Shown: one piece after another, positions 1 through 5,766 of the stretch
Layout of the letters: each line of letters opens with the position of its first letter
Position numbering within the stretch: position 1 is the stretch's first letter
Source: JBALVO01 sp036961445
GTDB lineage: Bacteria > Pseudomonadota > Gammaproteobacteria > Pseudomonadales > Halieaceae
DNA length: 10,602 nucleotides
Reading direction: 5' to 3'
Assembly: GCA_036961445.1 (NCBI GenBank)
Contig: JBALVO010000129.1
Location: 1-10,602 of the forward strand
Notes under the pieces: model-generated
Told to the model about the DNA's origin: nothing
The model's database searches: none
The model's input: the letters and a program-made list of their open reading frames with translations, nothing else
Made by a program: the position numbers and the translations under genes

Positions 1-460
1 TGACGCCTATAAGCAGTATAACAATCGACAAAATTTGTAGAGCCTTCAAAAAAATCCTACCTCACAGGGCGTTAGCATGGTCTGATACTGCCTGATTATA
101 CCCAACACTTTTCATGATAAATTATGTAACTTTGCGATGAGAGGTGAACAATGGGCCAATTAATCCGAGGTATCGCGAAGTTAACTGGCCGATATTGATA
201 GAGTCGGCTCGTGAACACTTACAAGCGCCTCTGCACCCTGCCCGATTAAACGGTAACTTTAGGTATTGTCTTGATGGTTCTGCGGCAATGCAGTCTTCTT
301 CGGTGGGCCGTTGTCTTTTACCCATAAAGCCGATGCATTTTCTCTACAGCTAACGACCACTTTTAGGTGCGAATTCAAACGGTCAACGCAACACGCTAAA
401 CTCTATGTACAGAGAAGGATTTTTGCGACGGCGGTTCGGATCTCCAATTGACAGCACTTG
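1..460. other. gap without a supported gene
   Basis: No convincing gene is seen here. Two overlapping frames of about 65-70 codons exist (plus 144-353, minus 122-325), but neither has a recognisable motif and they lie on opposite strands of the same DNA, so both are doubtful. A small palindrome (ACAAA, one base, TTTGT) lies at 29-39. The part from about 348 to 466 shows weak resemblance, on the minus strand, to an integron attC site and is listed separately. The stretch around 370-395 could also be the edge of a decayed insertion sequence, but this cannot be decided by eye. Confidence 0.5.
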
Positions 461-466
461 TTATAC
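348..466 (-). repeat. possible attC-like recombination site (weak)
   Basis: Read on the minus strand, the stop codon of the SH3 gene lies inside GTATAAC (466-460), which resembles the R'' core (ending AAC) of an integron attC site and is followed by AAG. About 110 nt further on, GTTAGCT (354-348) resembles the R' core. Between them lies a run containing GAGTTTAGCG and GCGTTG, which resembles the inner part of Vibrio-type attC repeats as I remember them. GTCAA near the left end can pair with TTGAC further in. The GTTRRRY consensus is not fully met and no clean L'/L'' pairing was found. An old insertion-sequence end is an alternative reading. Confidence 0.2.
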
Positions 467-802
467 GGGAGTAGTGGTTTCACGGGGGACCCACCCGATG
501 TTGCCAGTAGAATTTCGAACTAGCACCCATTGATTTAACTCCTGTAACACTTCCAGCCTTTCACCAGCTTGCGTATTCAGTTCGTATGCGGAGTAAGACT
601 GGCTGGCCCTTGCCTCCAACGAATTGTCATGGACGACGAGGTATTGTTCTGGCGCCCAGCCCTGATTTCCATCTGGGGTCGTGACCCATATCCAGCCAGG
701 ATATTCGCTATCGGGTTCTCCAAGTTTCAATAGGTCTCCAGGTTCGAAGGCGATCGGTCTTGGATAATTCGATTGATGTTTACTAGTGGCGATGAGGTTC
801 AT
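461..802 (-). CDS. small protein with two tandem SH3-like domains
   Basis: A 113-residue protein made almost wholly of two SH3-like repeats, about residues 13-58 and 66-110. Each has the variant-SH3 pattern: an opening basic or polar strand, an Asp/Glu-Gly or Ala-Gly turn (PGD at 21-23, AGE at 79-81), a Trp-rich strand (GWIWV at 36-40, QWVLV at 91-95) and a closing G-x-x-G-W-x-P (GNQGWAP at 45-51, GNIGWVP at 100-106). No signal peptide or membrane segment is seen, so it is probably cytoplasmic and binds a protein or peptide partner, which is unknown. The ATG at 802 is the only good start, because an in-frame stop lies a few codons upstream; the ribosome site is weak. Small proteins of this kind occur as stand-alone accessory genes and, as I recall, in integron cassettes. 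The family call is firm; the cellular role is unknown. Confidence 0.8.
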   Translation of the reverse strand: MNLIATSKHQSNYPRPIAFEPGDLLKLGEPDSEYPGWIWVTTPDGNQGWAPEQYLVVHDNSLEARASQSYSAYELNTQAGERLEVLQELNQWVLVRNSTGNIGWVPRETTTPV

Positions 803-1053
803 CCAATACGCAACTCATAACAGCTATCTTAGTGAAATTTCTTCATAAAAAAAAACGGATTCAGAATCGTCACGAGCGTCCGCTTCGAGTCGTTTTCTGC
901 CAAAAGAATATCACGGCTCTAAGGTCGCAAACCAGGCGAAAGCGGCCTAAATCGCTGCTTGTTCATATGCCCCGTTTAAGGCATGCATGGGGCTGCTCTT
1001 TACTACGCCCACGACGCACTCTATAAGAGCAATCTAATTGGGGAGGGAATACC

Positions 1054-1116
1054 GTGATTCCTATCACCGTTATGGTTTTTATGCTTTTGATCGTTGGTCT
1101 CTGGATTCTGGTCTAG
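1054..1116 (+). CDS. candidate 20-residue single-span membrane peptide
   Basis: A GTG start at 1054 follows a strong purine-rich ribosome site (GGGGAGGG, about 1040-1047, 6 nt before the start). The frame encodes 20 residues, MIPITVMVFMLLIVGLWILV, and ends in TAG at 1114-1116. Nearly every residue is hydrophobic, as expected for one transmembrane helix with almost no soluble part. Small membrane peptides of this kind often act as accessory subunits of transporters or respiratory enzymes, but I do not recognise this one and no partner gene is adjacent. A 9-bp inverted repeat, ATCGTTGGT (1090-1098) and ACCAACGAT (1119-1127), overlaps its 3' end. The support is the ribosome site together with composition; chance cannot be excluded in so short a frame. 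Confidence 0.35.
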   Translation: MIPITVMVFMLLIVGLWILV

Positions 1117-1127
1117 CCACCAACGAT
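1090..1127 (+). repeat. 9-bp inverted repeat over the end of the tiny ORF
   Basis: ATCGTTGGT at 1090-1098 is the exact reverse complement of ACCAACGAT at 1119-1127, leaving a 20-nt loop that contains the TAG stop of the tiny ORF. No clear T-run follows on either strand, so it is not a typical intrinsic terminator. It may be an RNA hairpin that protects or regulates a short transcript. Confidence 0.45.
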
Positions 1128-1128
1128 T

Positions 1129-1272
1129 CTAAATCTTGTTTACCTGTTCCATAGGTATCACCACAGTGGTGGGATCAGCCGGGCTATTGCCGATCATCCT
1201 CTGGGCCATTTCATTTAACTGCAGATCTGGGTAGGAAGGCAGTCCAAACCTTCTCTTATGGCCTGAACTCAT
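1129..1272 (-). CDS. candidate 47-aa hypothetical protein or gene fragment
   Basis: A minus-strand frame runs from ATG (1272) to TAG (1129). It begins MSSGHKRRFGLPSYPDLQLN and continues with a mixed, protein-like composition to ...VVIPMEQVNKI. The frame stays open about 11 codons upstream of the ATG, where a TGA lies, and no good ribosome site is seen, so it could be the tail of a decayed gene rather than an intact one. A short inverted repeat (CCTGAA at 1262-1267, TTCAGG at 1273-1278) straddles the start. I do not recognise the sequence and assign no function. Confidence 0.25.
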   Translation of the reverse strand: MSSGHKRRFGLPSYPDLQLNEMAQRMIGNSPADPTTVVIPMEQVNKI

Positions 1273-1417
1273 TTCAGGTTTCAGCGGAGAACGGCAGCTA
1301 ACACCTCAATATAAATACTCACCCGTTCTCAGCCATAGCGGTCGTTAACGCCCTAAATAAAGAGAGCCGATTACCGCGTCATTTTGTGTCCACATTAATG
1401 GCTAAAAATGACTACTC

Positions 1418-1765
1418 TTACAATTCATCTGGATCACGCTGCAACAAAAACTGGTCCATAGGAAGTGCTTCCGCTAGCCCAATCAGCATGACGACTGACT
1501 CGTTTATTGCACCCTCTGCGTGCAACGTACGGGCTGGAACGGTTATAAGGTCGCCAGCTTCAAGTTGATGCTCATTGTTATCGGCATCGAGAAAGTAAGT
1601 TTTCCCCTTAACCATATAGGCTAATACATCATAACTGTGCCAATGAAAATTCGCAGCCGTTGCATGACTAGTTGCATAGGTAGTTGGAAATAGATTCTTT
1701 TCCATAATATCTTCGAGGGCGCCGCTCAAACCGTCGAAGTGACCTTTTATAATGGTGAGACTCAT
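1418..1765 (-). CDS. small single-domain cupin protein
   Basis: A 115-residue protein with one cupin beta-barrel. Cupin motif 1 lies at about residues 38-56: the metal-ligand pair H41-x-H43 is followed by D46, where most cupins have Glu, and ends in the VKGKTYF strand. Motif 2 lies at about 71-85, GDLITVPARTLHAEG, with the third His ligand at 82. This suggests a bound divalent metal, though the Glu-to-Asp change leaves the ligand set uncertain. There is no signal peptide, so a cytoplasmic enzyme or small-molecule binding protein is likely; the substrate cannot be told from sequence. The ATG at 1765 has a good ribosome site (AGCGAGG, 8 nt upstream). The gene stands alone: its neighbours on both sides are long gaps. 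The family call is strong, the function open. Confidence 0.85.
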   Translation of the reverse strand: MSLTIIKGHFDGLSGALEDIMEKNLFPTTYATSHATAANFHWHSYDVLAYMVKGKTYFLDADNNEHQLEAGDLITVPARTLHAEGAINESVVMLIGLAEALPMDQFLLQRDPDEL

Positions 1766-1900
1766 CGTATTAACCTCGCTCTGGAACTAGAACCGTGACA
1801 GGTCTTTGTAATGACTAAGTTACGTGAAAGACCGATTTTTAGACTTTCATGCGCAGTTCAACTGAGCTCGTTATGGGAAGTAAACATATCATAGCTAAAC

Positions 1901-1924
1901 GACTCCTTGTAGGCGAAAGGAGAC
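1901..1924 (-). repeat. 24-nt hairpin repeat, copy 1 (inverted, variant stem)
   Basis: On the minus strand this reads arm GTCTCCTT, loop TCGCCTAC, arm AAGGAGTC. It matches the consensus repeat of the window in loop and length. Stem position 5 is C instead of G and position 20 is G instead of C, so pairing is kept by a compensating double change. It lies in the gap between the cupin gene and the recombinase gene, pointing away from the copy at 2703. Confidence 0.7.
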
Positions 1925-1987
1925 GGTTGGCCTCCATTTACCTAGCGCCTCGGGGCGACTCAGCATCGTGGCCACCCCAGTCTCTGG

Positions 1988-2614
1988 TCACATTTCGATC
2001 TGCTCAGAGATTTCGAGTGCGTCATCTTCATCAATCCCCAGATTTCGCACGGTGCTCTCCAGGCTCGTGTGGCCCAGAAGCAATTGCACGGCTCTAAGAT
2101 TCTTGGTCTTTCGATAGATCAGTGATGCCTTGGTCCTCCTGAGTGAATGGGTGCCATATTGGGAGGTATCCAATCCGATATCTGATACCCAGCGGTCAAC
2201 TATCCGGGCGTACTGTCGCGTAGACAAGTGATTGGTTTTATCAATCCGGCTCGGGAAGACGAAACCAGAAGGTCGAAGATTGGCTACCCTAATCCACTGC
2301 TCAACGGATTGGCGCGTCTGCTCCGTGAGCTCGAATTGGACGGGGCGGCCGGTCTTTCGTTGTATGATCCTCGCTCGGGACTGTAGCCGGCTACCTTGGG
2401 CGATATCAGCCACTCGAAGCGCGATAAGATCGCAGGCTCGCAATCTGCTGTCGAGGGCGAGATTGAACATGGCCAGGTCGCGAGTACACTTCCGTAATTG
2501 CAATCTGATGCGAATGGACCAGATTTCTTGTAGCTTCAATGGGCGCTTCTGCCCGCAAAGCCTGCCTTTGTTCCAAGGGATAAAGTGATGTTTTGATGCT
2601 GCTAGTTGATACAT
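1988..2614 (-). CDS. tyrosine recombinase/integrase family protein lacking the catalytic Tyr
   Basis: A 208-residue phage-integrase-type catalytic domain. Visible residues of the active site are R59 (in SRLRACDL), K87 (QRKT), H156 and R159 (THSLRR) and H182 (LLLGH). The nucleophilic Tyr of this family falls nine residues after that last His, usually in a STVRYLGI context; here the motif is STVRNLGI, with N191 (codon AAT, plus-strand positions 2042-2044). A single base change from TAT would explain it. Without Tyr, cleavage and rejoining of DNA should be lost, although binding could remain. The length fits the short stand-alone recombinases of about 200 aa that have little N-terminal core-binding domain. 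The ATG at 2614 has a strong ribosome site (AGGAGGAA, about 8 nt upstream). The reading frame is otherwise intact, which suggests a recent mutation or a retained binding role. Confidence 0.88.
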   Translation of the reverse strand: MYQLAASKHHFIPWNKGRLCGQKRPLKLQEIWSIRIRLQLRKCTRDLAMFNLALDSRLRACDLIALRVADIAQGSRLQSRARIIQRKTGRPVQFELTEQTRQSVEQWIRVANLRPSGFVFPSRIDKTNHLSTRQYARIVDRWVSDIGLDTSQYGTHSLRRTKASLIYRKTKNLRAVQLLLGHTSLESTVRNLGIDEDDALEISEQIEM

Positions 2615-2702
2615 GACGACTTCCTCCTGTGAAGGGAAGCCTTTCTCTACATCAATTTTTCAATTCATGCAGCTGGCCGAAGCTTTGACTGGGATGGATA
2701 CC

Positions 2703-2726
2703 GTCTGCTTTCGCCTACAAGCGGCC
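2703..2726 (+). repeat. 24-nt hairpin repeat, copy 2
   Basis: Arm GTCTGCTT, loop TCGCCTAC, arm AAGCGGCC. It is identical over all 24 nt to the copy at 8843-8866, about 6.1 kb away on the other side of the transporter operon. The stem has one T-G wobble and one mismatch. Confidence 0.85.
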
Positions 2727-2750
2727 AAAATCAATTTACATTTTTACATT

Positions 2751-2770
2751 GCCGCTTTACACGAAGCGGC
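2751..2770 (+). repeat. perfect 7-bp hairpin, relative of the repeat family
   Basis: GCCGCTT (2751-2757) and AAGCGGC (2764-2770) are exact reverse complements around the 6-nt loop TACACG. The arm AAGCGGC is the same as the right arm of the neighbouring 24-nt repeat, so the two form a hairpin pair with their left arms about 48 nt apart. Confidence 0.7.
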
Positions 2771-3050
2771 CTCCACTACTGAACCGCATAGCATCACCAG
2801 ATAAACGGCCTTTTTAGCTCAAGCGAATTGGATTCAACAGCACTCAATCAGGAAAGAAACCACCGTAAGATTAGGTGTGCATTGAACCTTGACTGCGCCA
2901 AACCTCGATAGAGTGGATGCGCGCAGTAATAGCGTCTATGCTATTTCGTATAGCGATGACCAAGCAACAGGGTAGTCAGTTACATTGGTACATCGCGAAT
3001 AGATTTTTTCCCAATAAGTACTTAATCTTCATCATCGATTGTGACAGTGC

Positions 3051-3064
3051 GGCCTGCGCAGGCC
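3051..3064. promoter_or_regulatory. 14-bp perfect palindrome before the transporter operon
   Basis: GGCCTGCGCAGGCC is a perfect palindrome ending 4 nt before the ribosome site of the binding-protein gene. Its position fits an operator for a dimeric regulator or a leader hairpin that affects translation. There is no regulator gene nearby to match it, so the role is inferred from position alone. Confidence 0.35.
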
Positions 3065-3068
3065 ATGC

Positions 3069-3075
3069 AAGGAGG
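3069..3075 (+). promoter_or_regulatory. ribosome binding site that fixes the binding-protein start
   Basis: AAGGAGG lies 10 nt before the ATG at 3086. Together with the signal peptide that begins exactly there, it favours this start over the upstream in-frame GTG at 3041, which would put 15 polar residues before the signal sequence. Confidence 0.75.
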
Positions 3076-3085
3076 CACCACTCGA

Positions 3086-4789
3086 ATGCTCAGCCACGTC
3101 CGCACCGCCCTACTACTTCTCTGCGGGCTCGCGCTCGCCGCATGTTCTGATCCTCAACCGACGGCCACACCAGACAACAGCACCGGCAGCGGTCGTATCG
3201 ACACGCTCACGATCGGCATCACTCAGTACCCATCGACCCTGAATCCAGTCATAGGGAGCATGGTCGCCAAGTCTTATGTGCTCGGTTTCTCGCATCGATC
3301 GCTGGTGCGCTATAACCATGAGTGGGTTACCGAGTGCCAAACCTGCGAGACGCTACCAACCATCGGCAATGGTCTGGCGAAACTGGAGACCACCGTAGAC
3401 GGAAAACCGGGCATGGCGGTGACCTGGGTGCTGAAAGAAGGTCAGTTCTGGGGGGACGGCACGCCGGTGACAACGGCCGACTACGCGTTTGCGCGCGAGG
3501 TCGGCCAACATCCCCAGTCCGGCGCCATTGCCATGGAGACGTGGCGAACAATGATCGACCTGGAGATCGTTGACGACCGCACCATGGTGATCCACACGGA
3601 CCGTCGCTTCTTCGGATATAACGCCATCTTTCGCTTCTCCCCTCTGCCTGCCCATCTTGAGCGCGCCATATTTGAAGATGCACCGGCAGAGTACAAGAAC
3701 CGCACGCTTTACATGACGGAGCCGACCAACCCGGGTCTGTATAGCGGCCCCTACCTGATCACTGAGACTTCTCGTGGGTCGCACATCACCCTGGAGCGCA
3801 ACCCCTACTGGACTGGCCCCGTTACGGCGTTCAACTCGATCACGGTACGCGCTATAGAGCGGACCACAACTCTGGAGGCCAACCTGCTGTCGGGCAGTAT
3901 TGATATGGTCGCCGGTGACCTGGGCATGAGCATTGACCAGGCCCTGGCCTTCCGCAAGCGCCACGGCGATGACTTCCAAGTGATGTTCAAGCCGGGGCTG
4001 CTCTACGAGCATATCGACGTCCAGCTGGACAACCCGATACTCGCCGACCTGCGGGTGCGTAAGGCCCTGATGTACGGCATGGACCGCGAACTGCTGGTGG
4101 AGCGTTTGTTCGACGACGAGCTGCCGGTGGCGCACTCGAACATTCATCCACTTGATGCGGTTTGGTCACCGGACGTTCCACAATATAAGCACGACCCCGC
4201 CAGGGCGGCAGGGTTGCTGGAGGCTGCGGGCTGGATGCCGGGGCCCGACGGCGTGCGCCGCAACGCGGCCGGTGAACCCCTGCAGATCGAGATTCTCTCT
4301 ACCGCTGGCGACAAGACGCGCGAGCTCGTCGAGCAGGTGCTGCAAAGCCAGTGGCGCGAGGTCGGCATCGATCTGCGCATTCGCAATGAAGCGCCGCGTA
4401 TCTTTTTCGGCGAGACCGCACGCAAACGCAAATTCGATGGCCTGGCCATGTACGCCTGGGCAAGTTGGCCGGAGCCCACACCCAGAACCTTGCTGCACTC
4501 CACACAGATTCCTAGCGAAGAGAACGGCTATTCAGGCCAGAACTACACGGGCTTCATCGACCCGGAGGTAGATGCCCTGATCGAGTCGATCGAGAGTACC
4601 CTCGATCCCGACGCGCGGCTTCCGCTCTGGGCTCGGTTGCAGCGCATCTACGCGGAAAAGCTGCCAGTGTTACCGCTATACTTCCGCACCAACGTCGACA
4701 TCCTTCCCAAATGGCTGCAGGGCGTCCGCCAGCCAGGCCACCTGATGTCCACCTCCCAGTGGGTGGAAGAATGGAGCGTAGCCGAGTGA
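3086..4789 (+). CDS. peptide/nickel-type ABC transporter substrate-binding lipoprotein (SBP_bac_5 family)
   Basis: A 567-residue periplasmic binding protein that delivers substrate to the permease pair encoded downstream. The N-terminus MLSHVRTALLLLCGLALAAC is a lipoprotein signal with lipobox L-A-A-C, giving a mature N-terminal lipid-modified Cys20. The +2 residue is Ser, not the Asp that favours inner-membrane retention in Escherichia coli. The body shows family-5 signatures: an early DTLTIGITQYPSTLNPV strand, a GPYLITE...ERNPYW segment, LRVRKALMYGMDRELLVE, and near the C-terminus LPVLPLYFRTNVDILP. The length is in the normal range for DppA/OppA-like proteins. Substrate (peptide, opine, nickel chelate or sugar) cannot be told from sequence. 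It is first gene of a five-gene operon; its TGA stop overlaps the GTG start of the next gene. Confidence 0.92.
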   Translation: MLSHVRTALLLLCGLALAACSDPQPTATPDNSTGSGRIDTLTIGITQYPSTLNPVIGSMVAKSYVLGFSHRSLVRYNHEWVTECQTCETLPTIGNGLAKLETTVDGKPGMAVTWVLKEGQFWGDGTPVTTADYAFAREVGQHPQSGAIAMETWRTMIDLEIVDDRTMVIHTDRRFFGYNAIFRFSPLPAHLERAIFEDAPAEYKNRTLYMTEPTNPGLYSGPYLITETSRGSHITLERNPYWTGPVTAFNSITVRAIERTTTLEANLLSGSIDMVAGDLGMSIDQALAFRKRHGDDFQVMFKPGLLYEHIDVQLDNPILADLRVRKALMYGMDRELLVERLFDDELPVAHSNIHPLDAVWSPDVPQYKHDPARAAGLLEAAGWMPGPDGVRRNAAGEPLQIEILSTAGDKTRELVEQVLQSQWREVGIDLRIRNEAPRIFFGETARKRKFDGLAMYAWASWPEPTPRTLLHSTQIPSEENGYSGQNYTGFIDPEVDALIESIESTLDPDARLPLWARLQRIYAEKLPVLPLYFRTNVDILPKWLQGVRQPGHLMSTSQWVEEWSVAE

Positions 4790-5766
4790 GCGACACACTG
4801 CTCTCCGTGCAGGGCCTCGACGTTGGCTTCGATACCCGGCACGGCAACGCGCCACACGTGAGCGTGATCGAAGACCTGACGTTCGCGCTGGATCGCAATC
4901 GCACCCTCGCCCTGGTAGGCGAGAGCGGCTGCGGCAAGTCGCTCACCGCGCTCGCCATCCTTGGCTTACTGCCTCCCTTTGCGCGGATTACCGCGGGGCA
5001 GATGAGCTTCGACGGTACAGACCTCACGCGCCTTGACGACGCGCAGATGACACGCCTGCGCGGCAATCGCATTTCGATGATCTTTCAGGAGCCGATGAGT
5101 GCTCTGAATCCGGTGTTCTCGGTGGGCTGGCAGATCGCAGAATCGCTGCGCCTGCACAGACAGCTCAGCGCCGCCGAGGCCCGCGAGTTGGCCATCGAGG
5201 CGCTCGACTCGGTGGGCATACCCGATCCCACTTCGCGCGCTGCGGACTATCCGCACCAGCTCTCCGGCGGCATGCGCCAGCGGGTAATGATCGCCATGGC
5301 GCTTGCCTGTGACCCGGACATCCTCATTGCCGACGAGCCCACCACGGCTCTTGACGTGACCATCCAGGCGCAGATTATCGACCTGATACTCGATCTGCAG
5401 GATCGCCTCGGCACCAGCATCCTGTTCATCAGTCACGACTTCGGTGTCGTCTCACACGTTGCCGACGAAATCGCAGTAATGTACGCGGGTCGAGTGGTAG
5501 AGCATGGCAGCGCCGCCGATGTCATCGATGGCGCGCAACACCCCTACACCCGCGCACTGTTGCAAACAGCGCCCCGCATTGAGCACAGCCTTGGGGTGCT
5601 GCCGGCCATTGCCGGACGGGTACCTGGACCGGACGAACGTGGCCCCGGCTGCGCTTTCCAGCCCCGCTGCTTGGCTGCCTCTGCAGCATGCAGCTCTATG
5701 CGGCCCAACTACAACCTGATCGCGACTAGCCACGGCGTGGCCTGCCACGAGGTCACCCATGCCTGA
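4786..5766 (+). CDS. ABC transporter ATP-binding protein, DppD/OppD type
   Basis: The first of two ATPases that power the importer from the cytoplasmic side. Numbered from the GTG at 4786 (326 aa): Walker A GESGCGKS 45-52, Q-loop Q101 in FQEP, signature LSGGMRQR 159-166, Walker B ILIADEP 179-185 with catalytic E184, and switch H217 (ISHD). The C-terminal oligopeptide-transporter extension carries Cys 289, 295, 302 and 320, in the pattern GC-x5-C-x6-C seen in Dpp/Opp ATPases. I prefer GTG 4786 because it forms a GTGA overlap with the previous stop, as at the later junction at 6736, and has GGAG at a good distance; the ATG at 4771 is the alternative and adds five residues. It should work as a heterodimer with the next gene product. 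Confidence 0.93.
   Translation: MSDTLLSVQGLDVGFDTRHGNAPHVSVIEDLTFALDRNRTLALVGESGCGKSLTALAILGLLPPFARITAGQMSFDGTDLTRLDDAQMTRLRGNRISMIFQEPMSALNPVFSVGWQIAESLRLHRQLSAAEARELAIEALDSVGIPDPTSRAADYPHQLSGGMRQRVMIAMALACDPDILIADEPTTALDVTIQAQIIDLILDLQDRLGTSILFISHDFGVVSHVADEIAVMYAGRVVEHGSAADVIDGAQHPYTRALLQTAPRIEHSLGVLPAIAGRVPGPDERGPGCAFQPRCLAASAACSSMRPNYNLIATSHGVACHEVTHA

Larger units (their letters stand above)
803..1417. other. long gap with only tiny candidate ORFs and hairpins
   Basis: Between the SH3 gene and the cupin gene no normal-sized gene is supported; the 64-codon plus frame at 832-1026 is Arg/Lys-rich with no domain and is probably chance. The gap holds two very small candidate ORFs (1054-1116 plus, 1129-1272 minus). 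It also holds several inverted repeats: GTCCGCTT (878-885) against AAGCGGCC (940-947), which share arm sequences with the hairpin family of this window; TGCTCTT (994-1000) against AAGAGCA (1025-1031); GAGAACGG (1287-1294) against CCGTTCTC (1323-1330); and the 8-bp palindrome CGTTAACG (1343-1350). Confidence 0.5.
2615..3085. other. gap between divergent recombinase and transporter operon
   Basis: No gene is supported in this 471-nt stretch. It should hold the promoters of both the leftward recombinase and the rightward transporter operon, but no clear -35/-10 pair was found. It contains two hairpins of the window's repeat family (2703-2726 and 2751-2770), a 7-bp inverted repeat (ACTGCGC at 2892-2898 with GCGCAGT at 2921-2927) and a 14-bp palindrome (3051-3064). 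Confidence 0.5.

Noticed and set aside
15..79. Possible attC site on the plus strand (GTATAAC ... GCGTTAGCA)
   Set aside because: The spacing fits, but no complementary inner arms are seen beyond the AAC/GTT cores.
122..353. Two overlapping frames of about 65-70 codons on opposite strands near the left edge
   Set aside because: Neither has a domain, a convincing ribosome site or conserved-looking motifs; at most one could be real and neither can be supported.
370..395. Resemblance to the outer end of an IS30-like element
   Set aside because: Rests on memory of a short motif only; no transposase remnant or second terminal repeat is present.
2889..2917. TTGACT as a -35 box for the transporter operon
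   Set aside because: No acceptable -10 hexamer lies 16-18 nt downstream.
3353..4147. 264-codon minus-strand frame inside the binding-protein gene
   Set aside because: It is a by-product of GC-rich codon use in the real plus-strand gene, with no recognisable domain.
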